64,000 nucleotides of DNA from Methylobacterium oryzae (GTDB lineage: Bacteria; Pseudomonadota; Alphaproteobacteria; Rhizobiales; Beijerinckiaceae), in contig NZ_CP090349.1 in the NCBI RefSeq assembly GCF_021398735.1, positions 2,114,501 to 2,178,500 on the forward strand, given 5' to 3'. Both the position numbers and the translations under genes were made by a program. A model generated the notes under the pieces. The model ran no database searches. It was given only the letters and a program-made list of their open reading frames with translations, and had not been told where the DNA came from. How positions within the stretch are numbered: position 1 is the stretch's first letter; the number at the start of each line of letters is the position of its first letter. Of this stretch, positions 26,036 to 35,072 are shown piece by piece.

Positions 26036-27313
26036 TCATGGTAACGTAAACTGCAAGTCGGGCTGTGAGCTGTCCGTCTTACGGCCTATCCGGCGGTCGA
26101 CCAGACGCTGGGTCGGTGTGACCGTGACGCCATGCATGAGGATCGAGATCAGAACCGTCAGACCGGCCGTGGCCCATAGAAGGTCCGCGTGCTCAAACGG
26201 GGCATGTCCGCAAGCATAGCCGAGATAGAAGGCGGTCCCGAGCCCTCGGATGCCAAAGAAGCTCACGACTGCGCGCTCTTCCAGCGCTCGGGCACTCCCC
26301 AGCATGCCAATCCACCCGCTTAGGGGACGAACGACCAGCAGGGCGAGCAGGGCAAAAACGACGGCTTGCCAAGTGAGAGCCTGGAGAAGGCCTCCACCGA
26401 TGAGTACGGCGCCGAAGCCGACCAGCAGCACCATCATCATGAGGCGTTCCAGTTCCTCGACGTAGTCGTGCATCTTGCGATGATAGGCATGCCCCCGGCT
26501 CGAGGAGCGGAGCGCCAGGGCCGCGGCGAACACGCCGATGAAGCCGTAGCCGTCGACCGCCTGGACGACACCGTAGGCAAGGCATGTCACGCCCAGGGCC
26601 ACGAAGCCGTCGCCGGTCCGGGAGAGCTTCGACAGGTTCGGGAGGTGAAAGGTCAGCCAGCCGAGCCCCGGGCCGATGACCGCCCCGAGCACGGCCCCCA
26701 CTGCGATCTTCCAGAAAACGTCCACCGCCAGCCAGTGCGACCAAGACAGGCCGGCTAGGCCGCCTCCTGCAGCGAGCGCGATGGCCAGGTTCACGAACGG
26801 GAAGGCGAGGCCGTCGTTGAGCCCGGCCTCGGAGGTCAGGGCGAAGCGCGGCTCGTCCTCGTGGTCCCCGGCCGGGTGGCCGACCTGGACGTCGGACGCG
26901 AGCACCGGATCCGTGGGCGCCAGGGACGAACCCAGCAGCAACGCCGCGGCGACCCCGAGTCCGAGCAGGGTTGAAGCCAAGGCCGTCAGGGCCAGGATCG
27001 TCAGCGGCATCGCGATGCCGAGCAGCCGCCACGTCACAACCCAGCGTTTCCAGCCGATGAGCCGGTCGATCTTCAGGCCTGCACCCATGAGCGAGATGAC
27101 GACGACGGCCTCGGTGGCGTGCTCGATGAGCTTCAGGTGCAGGCTCGGGTGGGGCGTGAGGTCGGCCACAGCCGGGATTGCGGAGAGAGCGGCGCCGATG
27201 CCGACGCAGCAGATGGGCAGGGACAGGGGGAGCGCCCGGAGCACCATCGGCAGCCATGCCGTCAGAAGCACCAGGACACCAAACCCGGCGACGACAAGGA
27301 CATAGGTTTCCAT
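26036..27313 (-). CDS. Cation:proton antiporter (CPA1/NhaP-type)
   Basis: 425 aa with about twelve membrane segments. SSLAPTDPVLASDVQVG and EAGLNDGLAFPFVNLAIA carry the ion-site Asp pair region. GIRGLGTAFYLGYA is also family typical. It is predicted to exchange Na+ or K+ for H+ across the inner membrane. It is a single gene, 154 nt upstream of the transglutaminase-like gene on the same strand (in transcription order it comes after it). Confidence 0.9.
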   Translation of the reverse strand: METYVLVVAGFGVLVLLTAWLPMVLRALPLSLPICCVGIGAALSAIPAVADLTPHPSLHLKLIEHATEAVVVISLMGAGLKIDRLIGWKRWVVTWRLLGIAMPLTILALTALASTLLGLGVAAALLLGSSLAPTDPVLASDVQVGHPAGDHEDEPRFALTSEAGLNDGLAFPFVNLAIALAAGGGLAGLSWSHWLAVDVFWKIAVGAVLGAVIGPGLGWLTFHLPNLSKLSRTGDGFVALGVTCLAYGVVQAVDGYGFIGVFAAALALRSSSRGHAYHRKMHDYVEELERLMMMVLLVGFGAVLIGGGLLQALTWQAVVFALLALLVVRPLSGWIGMLGSARALEERAVVSFFGIRGLGTAFYLGYACGHAPFEHADLLWATAGLTVLISILMHGVTVTPTQRLVDRRIGRKTDSSQPDLQFTLP

Positions 27314-27467
27314 TAGAAGGTGAACCGTGCCCGGGCCCGGCTCGTTCCTAATTCTGCCGCGTCCTCGACGCTCGGTCCGACATGGCCTTACGGATCGCAG
27401 CGACGCTGTCCGGCACGCCGCCGGCGCCGCGATGAGCCAATCCCCGCCTCCGGCCCGAGCCGGCGCG

Positions 27468-28349
27468 TCATGCCGAAACCGCGACGGAGACGGCCATGTC
27501 GCGGAAGGCGTCGGCGGGCCCGATGAAGCTGCCCGTCACCGGCATGGCTTGGCGGATGTCGCGCGCCACGGCGACCGGCATCAGATTGGCACCGCCCACG
27601 CCGCGATTGGTCGGATCGAAGGTCACCCAGCCGGCGCCCGGCAGGTAGACCTCCGCCCAGGCGTGGGTGGACCCGGCATCGGCCGATCCGAGCAGGCTGC
27701 GCGTGGGGTCGTGCAGATAGCCCGACACGATCCGTGCGCCGAAGCCGAGGCTCCGGACGGCCTCGACGAAGAGCGTGGCGAGATCCCGGCAGGAGCCCTG
27801 GCCCGACGACAAGGTCTGGTCCGGCGTCTGCGTGCCCGCATCCTCCCGGGCATGATAGGTGATGCCGCTGCCCACACCGGCATTGATGTCCTTGAGGAGC
27901 GACAGGGTGTCGGTCGGGCAGCCCGCCACAAAGCCCTGGGCCCAGGATTGCAGGCGCCCCCCATCCGGGTACTGGCGCATCGTCAGGGCGCCGAGATCCG
28001 TCCATTCGTCATCGGCGTAGCGGAAGGGAAACGCGATGGCCGTGGCGGCGATGTCGAAGACCGGATAGGCGGAAGCGGACAGCGCGATGTGGACCCGGCT
28101 GTCGATGACGAGGCTGTCGGACGATGTCGCGAAGCTGGCCGTCGCGACGGCGTTCCCGGCCACGTCGTAGGCCCAGGTCAGCGTCGCGTCCGGCGTCACC
28201 CGGACGTCGCTCGAGAGCAGCCGCAGGTCCCGGGTCTCCCGCGGTCGCAGCATCAGCCGGTGCGGTCCGAGCCCGACCGGCTGGCTGTAGCGATACGTCG
28301 TCCGGTGGTGGATGCGGAGATCGACCAAGATGCGCTCCTCATGAACCAA
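27468..28349 (-). CDS. Transglutaminase-like cysteine-peptidase-fold protein
   Basis: 293 aa. The N-terminal beta domain ([19 protein letters not shown]) precedes the core. The catalytic triad is visible: Cys in [10 protein letters not shown], His in [11 protein letters not shown] and Asp in [10 protein letters not shown]. No signal peptide. Substrate unknown. A second paralogue is at 55746. It is 27 nt downstream of the esterase gene and may be co-transcribed. Confidence 0.9.
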   Translation of the reverse strand: MVHEERILVDLRIHHRTTYRYSQPVGLGPHRLMLRPRETRDLRLLSSDVRVTPDATLTWAYDVAGNAVATASFATSSDSLVIDSRVHIALSASAYPVFDIAATAIAFPFRYADDEWTDLGALTMRQYPDGGRLQSWAQGFVAGCPTDTLSLLKDINAGVGSGITYHAREDAGTQTPDQTLSSGQGSCRDLATLFVEAVRSLGFGARIVSGYLHDPTRSLLGSADAGSTHAWAEVYLPGAGWVTFDPTNRGVGGANLMPVAVARDIRQAMPVTGSFIGPADAFRDMAVSVAVSA

Positions 28350-28376
28350 TTCGGTCTCGCGCCTCCGGGACGCGCG

Positions 28377-29291
28377 TCATTGTCGGTGCGCGCGCGGCTG
28401 TTTGGCTTGCGACAGGAAGAAGCGCAGCATCTCGCGGCTGGCATCGGGGCCGCTCGGATCAGTGTGCGAGCCGGCCGGGTGGCCGCCGGCCCAGGCGTGG
28501 TCCGCGCCGTGCAGGACCCAGTGCTCCGCGGACCACGGGCCACCCGGTTCGGTCAGGACCGTCCGCGTATACGCCATCCCGCCCTCCGAGCGTCCCGCGA
28601 CGGTGGCGCCGGTCAGCCGTCCCTCGGGCCGCGCCTGGGCGAGGGCTTGGTCGCCGTTGACGGGCGAGACGGTCGTATCCCTGTCTCCGTGAAAGACGAT
28701 GGTCGGCACCGGCTGCACGGCCTGTACCGGCTGGAGCAGGGCACCCCGACGCATCGTGGAGAAGGCGGCCGACATCGAGCCGGCCGAACCGCACGCCAGT
28801 CCGGAATGGATGCCGACGGCCGCGTAGAGATCCGGATACATCATCGCCAGGACCGCGGCGGCCGCGCCGCCCGAGGACAGACCGGCGACGTAGACCCGCG
28901 ATGGGTCGACGTTGAACGCGGCCATGATCGCACGCGTCAGGCCGGCGACGATCGACGGCTCGCCGCTGCCGCGTCTCTGATCCTTGTCCCTGAACCAGTT
29001 CCAGCTCTTGGCGAGGTTGGCCGAGCGCGGCTGGTCGGGATAGGCGACGAGGAAGCCCTGCGCCTCCGCCAGCACGTCCATCCGCGTGCCGATGGCGAAG
29101 TCGCGCGCTGTCTGCGAGCAGCCGTGCAGCATCACCACCAGCGGAAGCGGAGCCCCCGCGTATCCGGACGGAACGAACAGGTCGTAGTCCCGGCTTCCGG
29201 CGACGTTGCTGAACCGGCGCGCCAACGCACGCGGCCGGTCGATGGCCAACTTCGACGGGCTCGAAGGGATGGTCCCGAGGTTCTGGCTCAT
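28377..29291 (-). CDS. PHB depolymerase-family esterase
   Basis: 304 aa. VVMLHGCSQTARDFA is the oxyanion motif. The lipase box is GLSSGGAAAA, with Asp in FHGDRDTTVSP and His in GADHAWAGG. The closest type is the LpqC/poly(3-hydroxybutyrate) depolymerase family, also seen for feruloyl-type esterases. No clear signal peptide is visible. True substrate is uncertain. Confidence 0.9.
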   Translation of the reverse strand: MSQNLGTIPSSPSKLAIDRPRALARRFSNVAGSRDYDLFVPSGYAGAPLPLVVMLHGCSQTARDFAIGTRMDVLAEAQGFLVAYPDQPRSANLAKSWNWFRDKDQRRGSGEPSIVAGLTRAIMAAFNVDPSRVYVAGLSSGGAAAAVLAMMYPDLYAAVGIHSGLACGSAGSMSAAFSTMRRGALLQPVQAVQPVPTIVFHGDRDTTVSPVNGDQALAQARPEGRLTGATVAGRSEGGMAYTRTVLTEPGGPWSAEHWVLHGADHAWAGGHPAGSHTDPSGPDASREMLRFFLSQAKQPRAHRQ

Positions 29292-29336
29292 CGCGGCGCT
29301 TTCGTGGGAGGCTCTGCCGGCTTCGATCGGGTCCGG

Positions 29337-29690
29337 CTACGGCAACGCGCCGATCATGCCCTTGACCTCGCTCATGGTGTTCTCGCACGCCCTCTTGTCG
29401 CCGCGCCTGTCCTCGTCGGCGGCCCGGACGATGAGGGTCTTGGCGTGCGCCACGCGCTCGGGCGTCGAGACCAGGATGGGATCACTCGGAGCATCGAGGC
29501 GGGCAGCCTGTACGCCCCGGGGCGATCCGGTTCGAAGGGCGTGACCCGCCTGCAGGCCGGTCACCTGGATGGCACCGGCGCTGTCGAGGCGCCGCTCGAT
29601 GGTGCCGATCTGCTCGGCGCAGGACGATGCCAACGCCGGCAACGGCGCGAGGGCGGCGAGAATCGTGAGAGTGGTCGGGACGAAGCGCAT
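29337..29690 (-). CDS. Exported hypothetical protein
   Basis: 117 aa from ATG 29690, beginning MRFVPTTLTILAALAPLPAL, a Sec signal peptide. Two Cys in the mature part (SSCAEQIG and RACENTMS). The C-terminal helix HAKTLIVRAADEDRRGDKRA is common to small periplasmic proteins of the order. It lies upstream of the esterase on the same strand. Function unknown. Confidence 0.7.
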   Translation of the reverse strand: MRFVPTTLTILAALAPLPALASSCAEQIGTIERRLDSAGAIQVTGLQAGHALRTGSPRGVQAARLDAPSDPILVSTPERVAHAKTLIVRAADEDRRGDKRACENTMSEVKGMIGALP

Positions 29691-29905
29691 CGGGGGTTGA
29701 GACTTTCCACGGGGTGGCAGCATCCAGGACCCGCTCGGCGAGCGCGTAACCCGATGCCGTCCCTCACCGGTCGGTGCGAGGGTAGCAGTGGGACAACCCG
29801 TGCATCGGTCACTTGTTGCACCGCAACATGAAACGCTGGGCAGGCCCGCGTCCGAAGGCGTCTCCGCCGAAGACCGGGCCTGTGGGGCCGTCCGTGACGC
29901 CGCCC

Positions 29906-31048
29906 TCAGGCCGGGCAAAGCACCCGCAGGCGCGAGAAGCCCACGAGCCTGCGGGCGTCCTCATCCCAGAGTGCCAATCCGAGGCAACGCAGGCTGTCGC
30001 GCAGGGTCAGCCGTCCGACCTGCCCGAGCATCGCGTGGCCCTCCAGACAGGCCTGGAGCCGGTAGTTGGGGATGCGGCTGTTCAGGTGATGGACGTGATG
30101 CAGGCCGACATTGCCGGTGAACCATTGCAGCACGCGCGGCAGGACGTAGTACGAGCTGCCGCCCAGAGCCGCGCGGTGGAAGTCCCAGGCTTCGCCGTCC
30201 TCCCAGACGGTCCCCTCGTACTGGTGCTGGACGTAGAACAGCCAGCCCCCGATCCACGCGGCCACGCTGACCGTCGGCAGGACCATCCAGAGCACCGGCC
30301 CGATCCCGCCGGACGCGACGGCGAGCGCCCCTAGGAGGACGGTCAGGCCAAGGTCGAGGGCGAGCACGTCCCGCCACGCCGTTCGCCACGGGAGCCCGAC
30401 GCCGAAGGGCATCCGCTGCAGGACGAGAAAGTTCAGGGGCGAGCCGAGGACGATCAGGATGAACGGGTTGCGGTAGAGGCGGTAGCGCAGACGACCCCAA
30501 GGCGGCAGCACGAGATACTCGCGCACGGTGAGGGTGTGGACGTCCCCCGTGCCACGGCGGCTGAGGTCGCCCGTGGAGGCATGGTGCAGCGCGTGCGCCC
30601 GCTTCCAGCTGTCGTAGGGCGTCAGCGTCAGCAGGCTGAGGGCCCGGCCGAGCCAGTCGTTGGCCGGACGCGAAGACAGGAAAGAGCCGTGCCCGCAATC
30701 GTGCTGGAGAATGAACAGCCGCACGAGCAGGCCGCCGGCCGGCACCGCGAGGGGGAGGACGAGCAGGCCGTGGCCCTGCACGGCGCCCCATACCATGAGA
30801 GCGCAGAGGGCCAGGTAGGGCAGCAGGGTGTTGGCCAGTTGCCGAAGGGCAAGCCTGAGATCAGGCTCGCGGAAGGTGGCGCAGTGCCGGGCGACCTCGC
30901 GCGCGAGCGCCGCGACGTCGATCCGAGTAGGCCCGTCCTCGTCCCGACCGTCCGGGACCAAGTTTGATGCGTCCTGTATCACGGCTGGCCGGCAATCCTG
31001 TGCGGTGATGGGGAAACAAGGCGGTCCGGGTGTGGACTCGGAACCCAT
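29906..31048 (-). CDS. Fatty-acid desaturase
   Basis: 380 aa. The three His boxes HDCGHGS, HALHH and HHVHH are intact, with membrane segments between them. These di-iron membrane enzymes insert double bonds into acyl chains. N-terminal ~55 residues are extra and acidic, so an internal start is possible. It is divergent from the BA14K-type gene across 532 nt that contain palindromes. Confidence 0.93.
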   Translation of the reverse strand: MGSESTPGPPCFPITAQDCRPAVIQDASNLVPDGRDEDGPTRIDVAALAREVARHCATFREPDLRLALRQLANTLLPYLALCALMVWGAVQGHGLLVLPLAVPAGGLLVRLFILQHDCGHGSFLSSRPANDWLGRALSLLTLTPYDSWKRAHALHHASTGDLSRRGTGDVHTLTVREYLVLPPWGRLRYRLYRNPFILIVLGSPLNFLVLQRMPFGVGLPWRTAWRDVLALDLGLTVLLGALAVASGGIGPVLWMVLPTVSVAAWIGGWLFYVQHQYEGTVWEDGEAWDFHRAALGGSSYYVLPRVLQWFTGNVGLHHVHHLNSRIPNYRLQACLEGHAMLGQVGRLTLRDSLRCLGLALWDEDARRLVGFSRLRVLCPA

Positions 31049-31580
31049 GGTCCGTCGCCAGCGGCTGGCAGCGACATCCCGCCCGGATCCGGTGAGGGAT
31101 GTGGCGGCTGTCGTGGCGACAGCCGAAAAGCTGCCTCAATAAAGCCCTTAACGGGCATAATACGAAAATGTTCATTTTCAAAACTGCGTCATATGACGCT
31201 ATTATTGTTATGCATTGGAATCTCACGTCCACCGGATGGGCTGATCTTCCGTGCGCGCACCGGCTTCATCCCGGCGACGCACGTGTCAGTCCTGTTACGG
31301 CACCTGCCGGCGCCCTTGAGGCGTGGAACAGCTTCGGTCGCGCTCGCCCGGAGCGGGCAACGGCAGGGGTGCGACCCGGGGCAATCGGACGACGCGCCCG
31401 TCGGAAGAGACACTGTTCCGACGGGTCCGCCGCGTCGAGACCGCCGTCCCGCAGATCGAGTGCGTCTTTTCCGATATTTTTGCGGACCGATCGAATATGG
31501 ACATAATGTAGCATGCCCAATCTCCCGCATGGCTCGTTGTCATAATGGAAGAAATATTTATCGTTGATTGGCAGAAAACA
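31049..31580. other. Divergent intergenic region, no gene seen
   Basis: Between the desaturase and BA14K-type genes. It has an AT-rich part (31140-31210) in a GC-rich setting with two palindromes, described separately. No supported gene. Confidence 0.4.
31164..31199. promoter_or_regulatory. Two adjacent palindromes upstream of the desaturase
   Basis: gaaaatg-tt-cattttc at 31164-31179 and the perfect 14-mer gcgtcatatgacgc at 31186-31199. Both are symmetric and about 120-150 nt before the desaturase start. Operator function is inferred; the binding protein is unknown. Confidence 0.45.
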
Positions 31581-32216
31581 ATGAAAAAGGCGATCATGAT
31601 GGCGACCGCTGCGCTTGGTGCGCTGGTCATACTTCCGGTCGGCGCCGATGCGCGCAGTGGCTTCGGTGGTGGAGGCGGGTTCCACGGTGGCGGTTTCGGG
31701 GGCGGCAGCTTCCGGGGCGGCGGGTTCGGCGGCGGAGCTGGTCGCGGCTTCGGAGGCGGACTTGGCGGCAATCGCTTCGGCGGCGGTCTGGCAGGCGGCC
31801 GCTTCGGTGGACGCGAAGGCCTCGGGGGCGGCGGAATCCGCGGAACGGGCTTCGCCGGCAATCGCGGGTTTGGGGGCCGGGGCTATGGCTATGGGGGTCG
31901 GGGCTACGGGGGTCGGGGCTTCGGCTATGGCGGCCTGGGGCTCGGCGTCGGTCTGGGCCTCGCCGGAGCGGGATTAGGCTATGGCTACGGCGGCTTCGAC
32001 GACGGCTACTATGGCACGGAGTACGGGTCTGCCGGATACGGCGGATACGGGGGCGGCTATGCCCCGGCCGGCTACGGGCAGGGATACGGTGCCGTCGAGA
32101 CGGAGGTGGCGCCGGCAGGCGAGTCGGTCAACTACTGCGTTCAGCGTTTCCGGTCGTACGACCGTCGCAGCGGCACGTATCTGGGCAATGATGGCCAGCG
32201 CCATTCCTGCCCGTAA
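31581..32216 (+). CDS. Gly-rich exported protein with BA14K-like C-terminus
   Basis: 211 aa from ATG 31581. KKAIMMATAALGALVILPV is a signal peptide. Residues ~30-165 are Gly/Phe/Tyr repeats such as GFGGGGGFHGGGF. The C-terminal ~28 residues, YCVQRFRSYDRRSGTYLGN, are the BA14K motif seen in immunoreactive envelope proteins of Rhizobiales. Likely periplasmic or cell-surface. The upstream region is AT-rich. Confidence 0.85.
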   Translation: MKKAIMMATAALGALVILPVGADARSGFGGGGGFHGGGFGGGSFRGGGFGGGAGRGFGGGLGGNRFGGGLAGGRFGGREGLGGGGIRGTGFAGNRGFGGRGYGYGGRGYGGRGFGYGGLGLGVGLGLAGAGLGYGYGGFDDGYYGTEYGSAGYGGYGGGYAPAGYGQGYGAVETEVAPAGESVNYCVQRFRSYDRRSGTYLGNDGQRHSCP

Positions 32217-32248
32217 CGCCCCGCGGCGAGCCTGACAGGATACGACAG

Positions 32249-32282
32249 GAGGGCCCCTAGCCGCGCAGGCTGCGGGGCCCTC
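32249..32282 (+). terminator. Hairpin after the BA14K-like gene
   Basis: A 9-bp perfect stem, gagggcccc with ggggccctc, 33 nt after the stop. No T-tract. It also lies 34 nt beyond the stop of the convergent gene at 32316, so it may serve both. Confidence 0.55.
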
Positions 32283-32315
32283 AGCGCGCGCAACCCCGGC
32301 TGGATTCCGGACGCC

Positions 32316-32612
32316 TCAGGCACGTCGGAGATAGCGCGAGTGATCCGCCCGAGCCTTCCGCGCGGATTGACGCTTCAGGACATCCGGCGTGAGGTCGCTC
32401 GCATCGCCGAGGAGTCGTCGACCGGAGGTGATCACCTGAAGGGTCTGCCGATCCGCGCCCGTCGTCCAGGCGGCCTGTTCCAGGTGCTGCAACCGGGTGA
32501 TGATGTCCACACGGTCTTCGGTCGCGCGACCGAGTTGTGCTGTCACCAAAACCGTGACGAGGTGCTGGAGGGTGCTCGATCCGTCGTGGTCACGCTGATG
32601 AGTGGCTGTCAC
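32316..32612 (-). CDS. Hypothetical protein (98 aa)
   Basis: It starts at GTG 32612 with AAGGAG upstream. MTATHQRDHDGSSTLQHLVT is followed by a helical region (DRVDIITRLQHLEQAAWTTG) and a basic end, RQSARKARADHSRYLRRA. Soluble. No family is recognised. Confidence 0.5.
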   Translation of the reverse strand: MTATHQRDHDGSSTLQHLVTVLVTAQLGRATEDRVDIITRLQHLEQAAWTTGADRQTLQVITSGRRLLGDASDLTPDVLKRQSARKARADHSRYLRRA

Positions 32613-32965
32613 GTCGCTGCTCCTTCGTGTCTAGCCCCTGCAACATGTCCCAAGCGGCGATACAAATACTTCAACATAAATTGTACTGCGCCGCGATTTT
32701 ATTCCATCTTTTGATACAAATCCGAAATACGCGCGGCCATTGCTTATGCAGCCTAAAGAAAATCGCGGCGCAAATCTCTAAACCACGGAACATTGCGGCA
32801 CCGAAGAGCTTCATCAAGAGCGGAACGTTTTCTGGTTGATCCGCTGCAGTCTCTGGAGCAGGAGACCGCGGACCCATCGGCGCCTCGTCATCAGCCGGAT
32901 CTGTCCGCCCGCCGTTCGGGCAGCGGAGACCGCTGCCGGTACTTCCTTCATCGACAGGAAATCTT
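32613..32965. other. AT-rich intergenic region containing a long inverted repeat
   Basis: About 350 nt with no supported gene. It has a markedly AT-rich part (32650-32780) and contains the inverted repeat listed at 32687. Promoters for the divergent genes at 32612 and 32966 are expected. Confidence 0.4.
32687..32772. repeat. 14-bp inverted repeat around an AT-rich spacer
   Basis: tgcgccgcgatttt (32687-32700) is the exact reverse complement of aaaatcgcggcgca (32759-32772). The 58-nt spacer is AT-rich, and gatacaaat occurs at its start region and just before the repeat (about 32660 and 32713). A miniature mobile element or a structured RNA are both possible. Confidence 0.6.
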
Positions 32966-33232
32966 ATGAAGCGACTGCTCCTAGCGATCGCGACCTTGGC
33001 CGCTGCGGCACCGGCTCTGGCGCAAGAATCGTCTTATCGCGATCCCGACGCGACGGGATCAATCATCTCAACACAGCCCAACAACACGGGTGGCGGTAAC
33101 GACATCACGGCCTCCCGAGTCGGGACCGGCGTCGACACGCTCAGCAGCAGCTCGGCCGCAGGCGGGAATGTCAGCCGCCCCGAGCTTGGCGCGCCCAACA
33201 GCAGCGGCGGCTCCAGCAACAATGGCGGCTGA
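32966..33232 (+). CDS. Small exported Ser/Gly/Asn-rich protein
   Basis: 88 aa. MKRLLLAIATLAAAAPALAQ is a clear Sec signal with AQ cleavage. The mature part, ESSYRDPDATGSIISTQPNN onward, is low-complexity and polar and ends NNGG. No domain is recognised. Small proteins of this type are common near stress genes in this genus. Confidence 0.65.
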   Translation: MKRLLLAIATLAAAAPALAQESSYRDPDATGSIISTQPNNTGGGNDITASRVGTGVDTLSSSSAAGGNVSRPELGAPNSSGGSSNNGG

Positions 33233-33450
33233 AGCGCCCGGCGCCGAACGGGCCGCCGGTCCAGCGTAAGCGAGCATGCCCGTTCGGGACTCGGAGCCGT
33301 TCCCGCGAGCGATGCGACCGGGAGAGGCCCTGGTCTGCCGCGGTCGAAGGCCTCGGCTCCGTGCCGCTGCACCGGGTGAAGTCATCGAAACCCGCGCATG
33401 GGCGTGACCCTCGAGGCGAACAGAGCCCTTTCTTGCGAAAGTCATGTGTC

Positions 33451-33807
33451 ATGCTGTTCCGATCCGAGACCCCGCCGCCGCCCGGCAACCTGCGCGTACC
33501 GGAGCCGGGCGCCTCGGAGCGACCGACCACGGCCATGCTGAATGCCGACATCGACAGCGGCGCGACGGGCGACAAGATCGCCGCCTACGACCCGGGCCTG
33601 TCGCAGCTCGGGACGGATGACGAGGCAGCCGGCAATGCACCGTCGCACGAGCGTATTGCCCTGGCCCGCAAGACCGAGGCGGCGTCCGCCAGCGTCAGGC
33701 GCGCGGCACGGCCTCCCAGCCTGGATGCCTGGCTCGTGCTGGGCTTCAGCGGGTTCATCGGCGCGATCGGGATCGTGCTGAGCGCCGCCATCTGGCTTGG
33801 ACACTGA
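33451..33807 (+). CDS. Hypothetical protein with one C-terminal membrane helix
   Basis: 118 aa from ATG 33451. The N-terminal 85 residues are polar (SETPPPPGNLRVPEPGASER). The C-terminus, LGFSGFIGAIGIVLSAAIWL, is a membrane anchor. The start could be earlier. Function unknown. Confidence 0.5.
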   Translation: MLFRSETPPPPGNLRVPEPGASERPTTAMLNADIDSGATGDKIAAYDPGLSQLGTDDEAAGNAPSHERIALARKTEAASASVRRAARPPSLDAWLVLGFSGFIGAIGIVLSAAIWLGH

Positions 33808-33835
33808 CGTCGCCCCTCTATCGGATCTATGGGGC

Positions 33836-34087
33836 ATGACCACCCTCGACCAGACCTTGCAGGTCTTCCGGGCGCTCCTCGAAGCGGAGGAGCCCGCGGG
33901 CATTGCCGAGGCCGATCAGGCGGTCTGGACGTATCTGTCCTCGCAGCAGGGCCTTAAGGCTCAGGTCGGGGCGCTGGCGGTGCTTCGGCAGAGAACCACG
34001 GACCTGAGCGGCGATACCGCCGTCCTGCTGCGCCTGCTGGATAACCTCGATCTCCACAGGGAGCGGCTCAGCGAGAAGTCCGTCTGA
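33836..34087 (+). CDS. Small helical hypothetical protein (83 aa)
   Basis: ATG 33836 (MTTLDQTLQVFRALLEAEEP) to LSEKSV. All-helical, soluble, with periodic Leu/Ala. It starts 29 nt after the previous stop and may be co-transcribed. No family is recognised. Confidence 0.5.
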   Translation: MTTLDQTLQVFRALLEAEEPAGIAEADQAVWTYLSSQQGLKAQVGALAVLRQRTTDLSGDTAVLLRLLDNLDLHRERLSEKSV

Positions 34088-34710
34088 CGCGCGCAGAAGC
34101 GTCATCTCGGCAGCCGGTTCTTGAACCTCGGCGGCGCATGCCGCCGGCGGCCGACACGTCGGCGCGGCGCCGGACGCCGACCAGCATCGTCCGGAGGATC
34201 ACCGTGGATCTGGCCCCTATCAAAATCTTCATCGGTCCTTGACCGGGCATCGCCTTCTGGCTCAGCCGCCTTCCGGCCTCCATCTCGTCTTGGAACGCCG
34301 GCCGCGCCCTGGCGTGCGCTCAAGGACCAGGCTGATCCGCCACGGAACCAGCATCATGAGGTCAATCCTCGCAACTCGGGAGCCGGCGGCGGTTCCAGCA
34401 GGACAGATGGCGACAAGCATAGTCCGCTGATCAATCCTTGCGGTTGATCGCGTTTGACGTGTCGGCGGCGTATCCGTGGTGGCTGCACGTGCTGCGCGCC
34501 AGGGATTGCTTCCACAGAAAAACGTACTACCGACTGCTGGCCCGCTGGCTTGAACAAAGATTCAGAAAGCCGTCAAATTTCAATTCTGCGGTCTCGATGC
34601 TGTGCAAAGTTGGCACGTCAACGCCAAAGTCCGACGGCTTTGGCATGGTCTGCGCCGGGAATAGGATACTCCGAGCGGCCCGCGCAGGCTTCCGGTTGGA
34701 GGCGTCCGGC
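34088..34710. other. Long intergenic region, no gene seen
   Basis: About 620 nt. Open frames exist but lack ribosome sites and motifs. The region around 34500-34620 is AT-richer than the surroundings. Confidence 0.4.
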
Positions 34711-34929
34711 ATGGCATACCGCGTCAGGATCGATCGCATCGGGAAGACCGGCGTGCCGCGGAGCGCCCCGCGGATCTACAATGCGCGGGACGAAGCGGAT
34801 GCCATCACCATCGCGACTTACGAGGTCGACGGGAGCAAACCCGGCCGTCCGCGTGTCGCCACGGTCACCGACGGCTCCGGCCATAGGCTGTTCATCTATT
34901 CCGGCCGCACCGTCACGACGCTTCGATGA
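34711..34929 (+). CDS. Small hypothetical protein (72 aa)
   Basis: From ATG 34711 (GGAGG upstream), MAYRVRIDRIGKTGVPRSAP to RTVTTLR. It has alternating hydrophobic residues (ATVTDGSGHRLFIYSGRTVT) suggesting a small beta fold. The frame is open 91 codons further upstream, but without a good start. Function unknown. Confidence 0.5.
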   Translation: MAYRVRIDRIGKTGVPRSAPRIYNARDEADAITIATYEVDGSKPGRPRVATVTDGSGHRLFIYSGRTVTTLR

Positions 34930-35072
34930 TCGAGATGGAGCGCTAGGCGTGGCCGTCGCGGGTTTGGCCGATGTCGCGGCCGCCGGACCTCTCGTGAGGC
35001 GGCCGTCGGCGAAGGTGAGCCGGCCTTGACGGCGTGCCTCCACGCGGCGGACTGCCACGGCGCAGCCGTCGC

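Noticed and set aside
27327..29831. An 834-codon open frame on the plus strand
   Set aside because: It lies antisense to three clear minus-strand genes (transglutaminase-like, esterase, exported protein). Its translation is Arg/Gly/Ala-rich without motifs, the usual shadow of high-GC codon bias.
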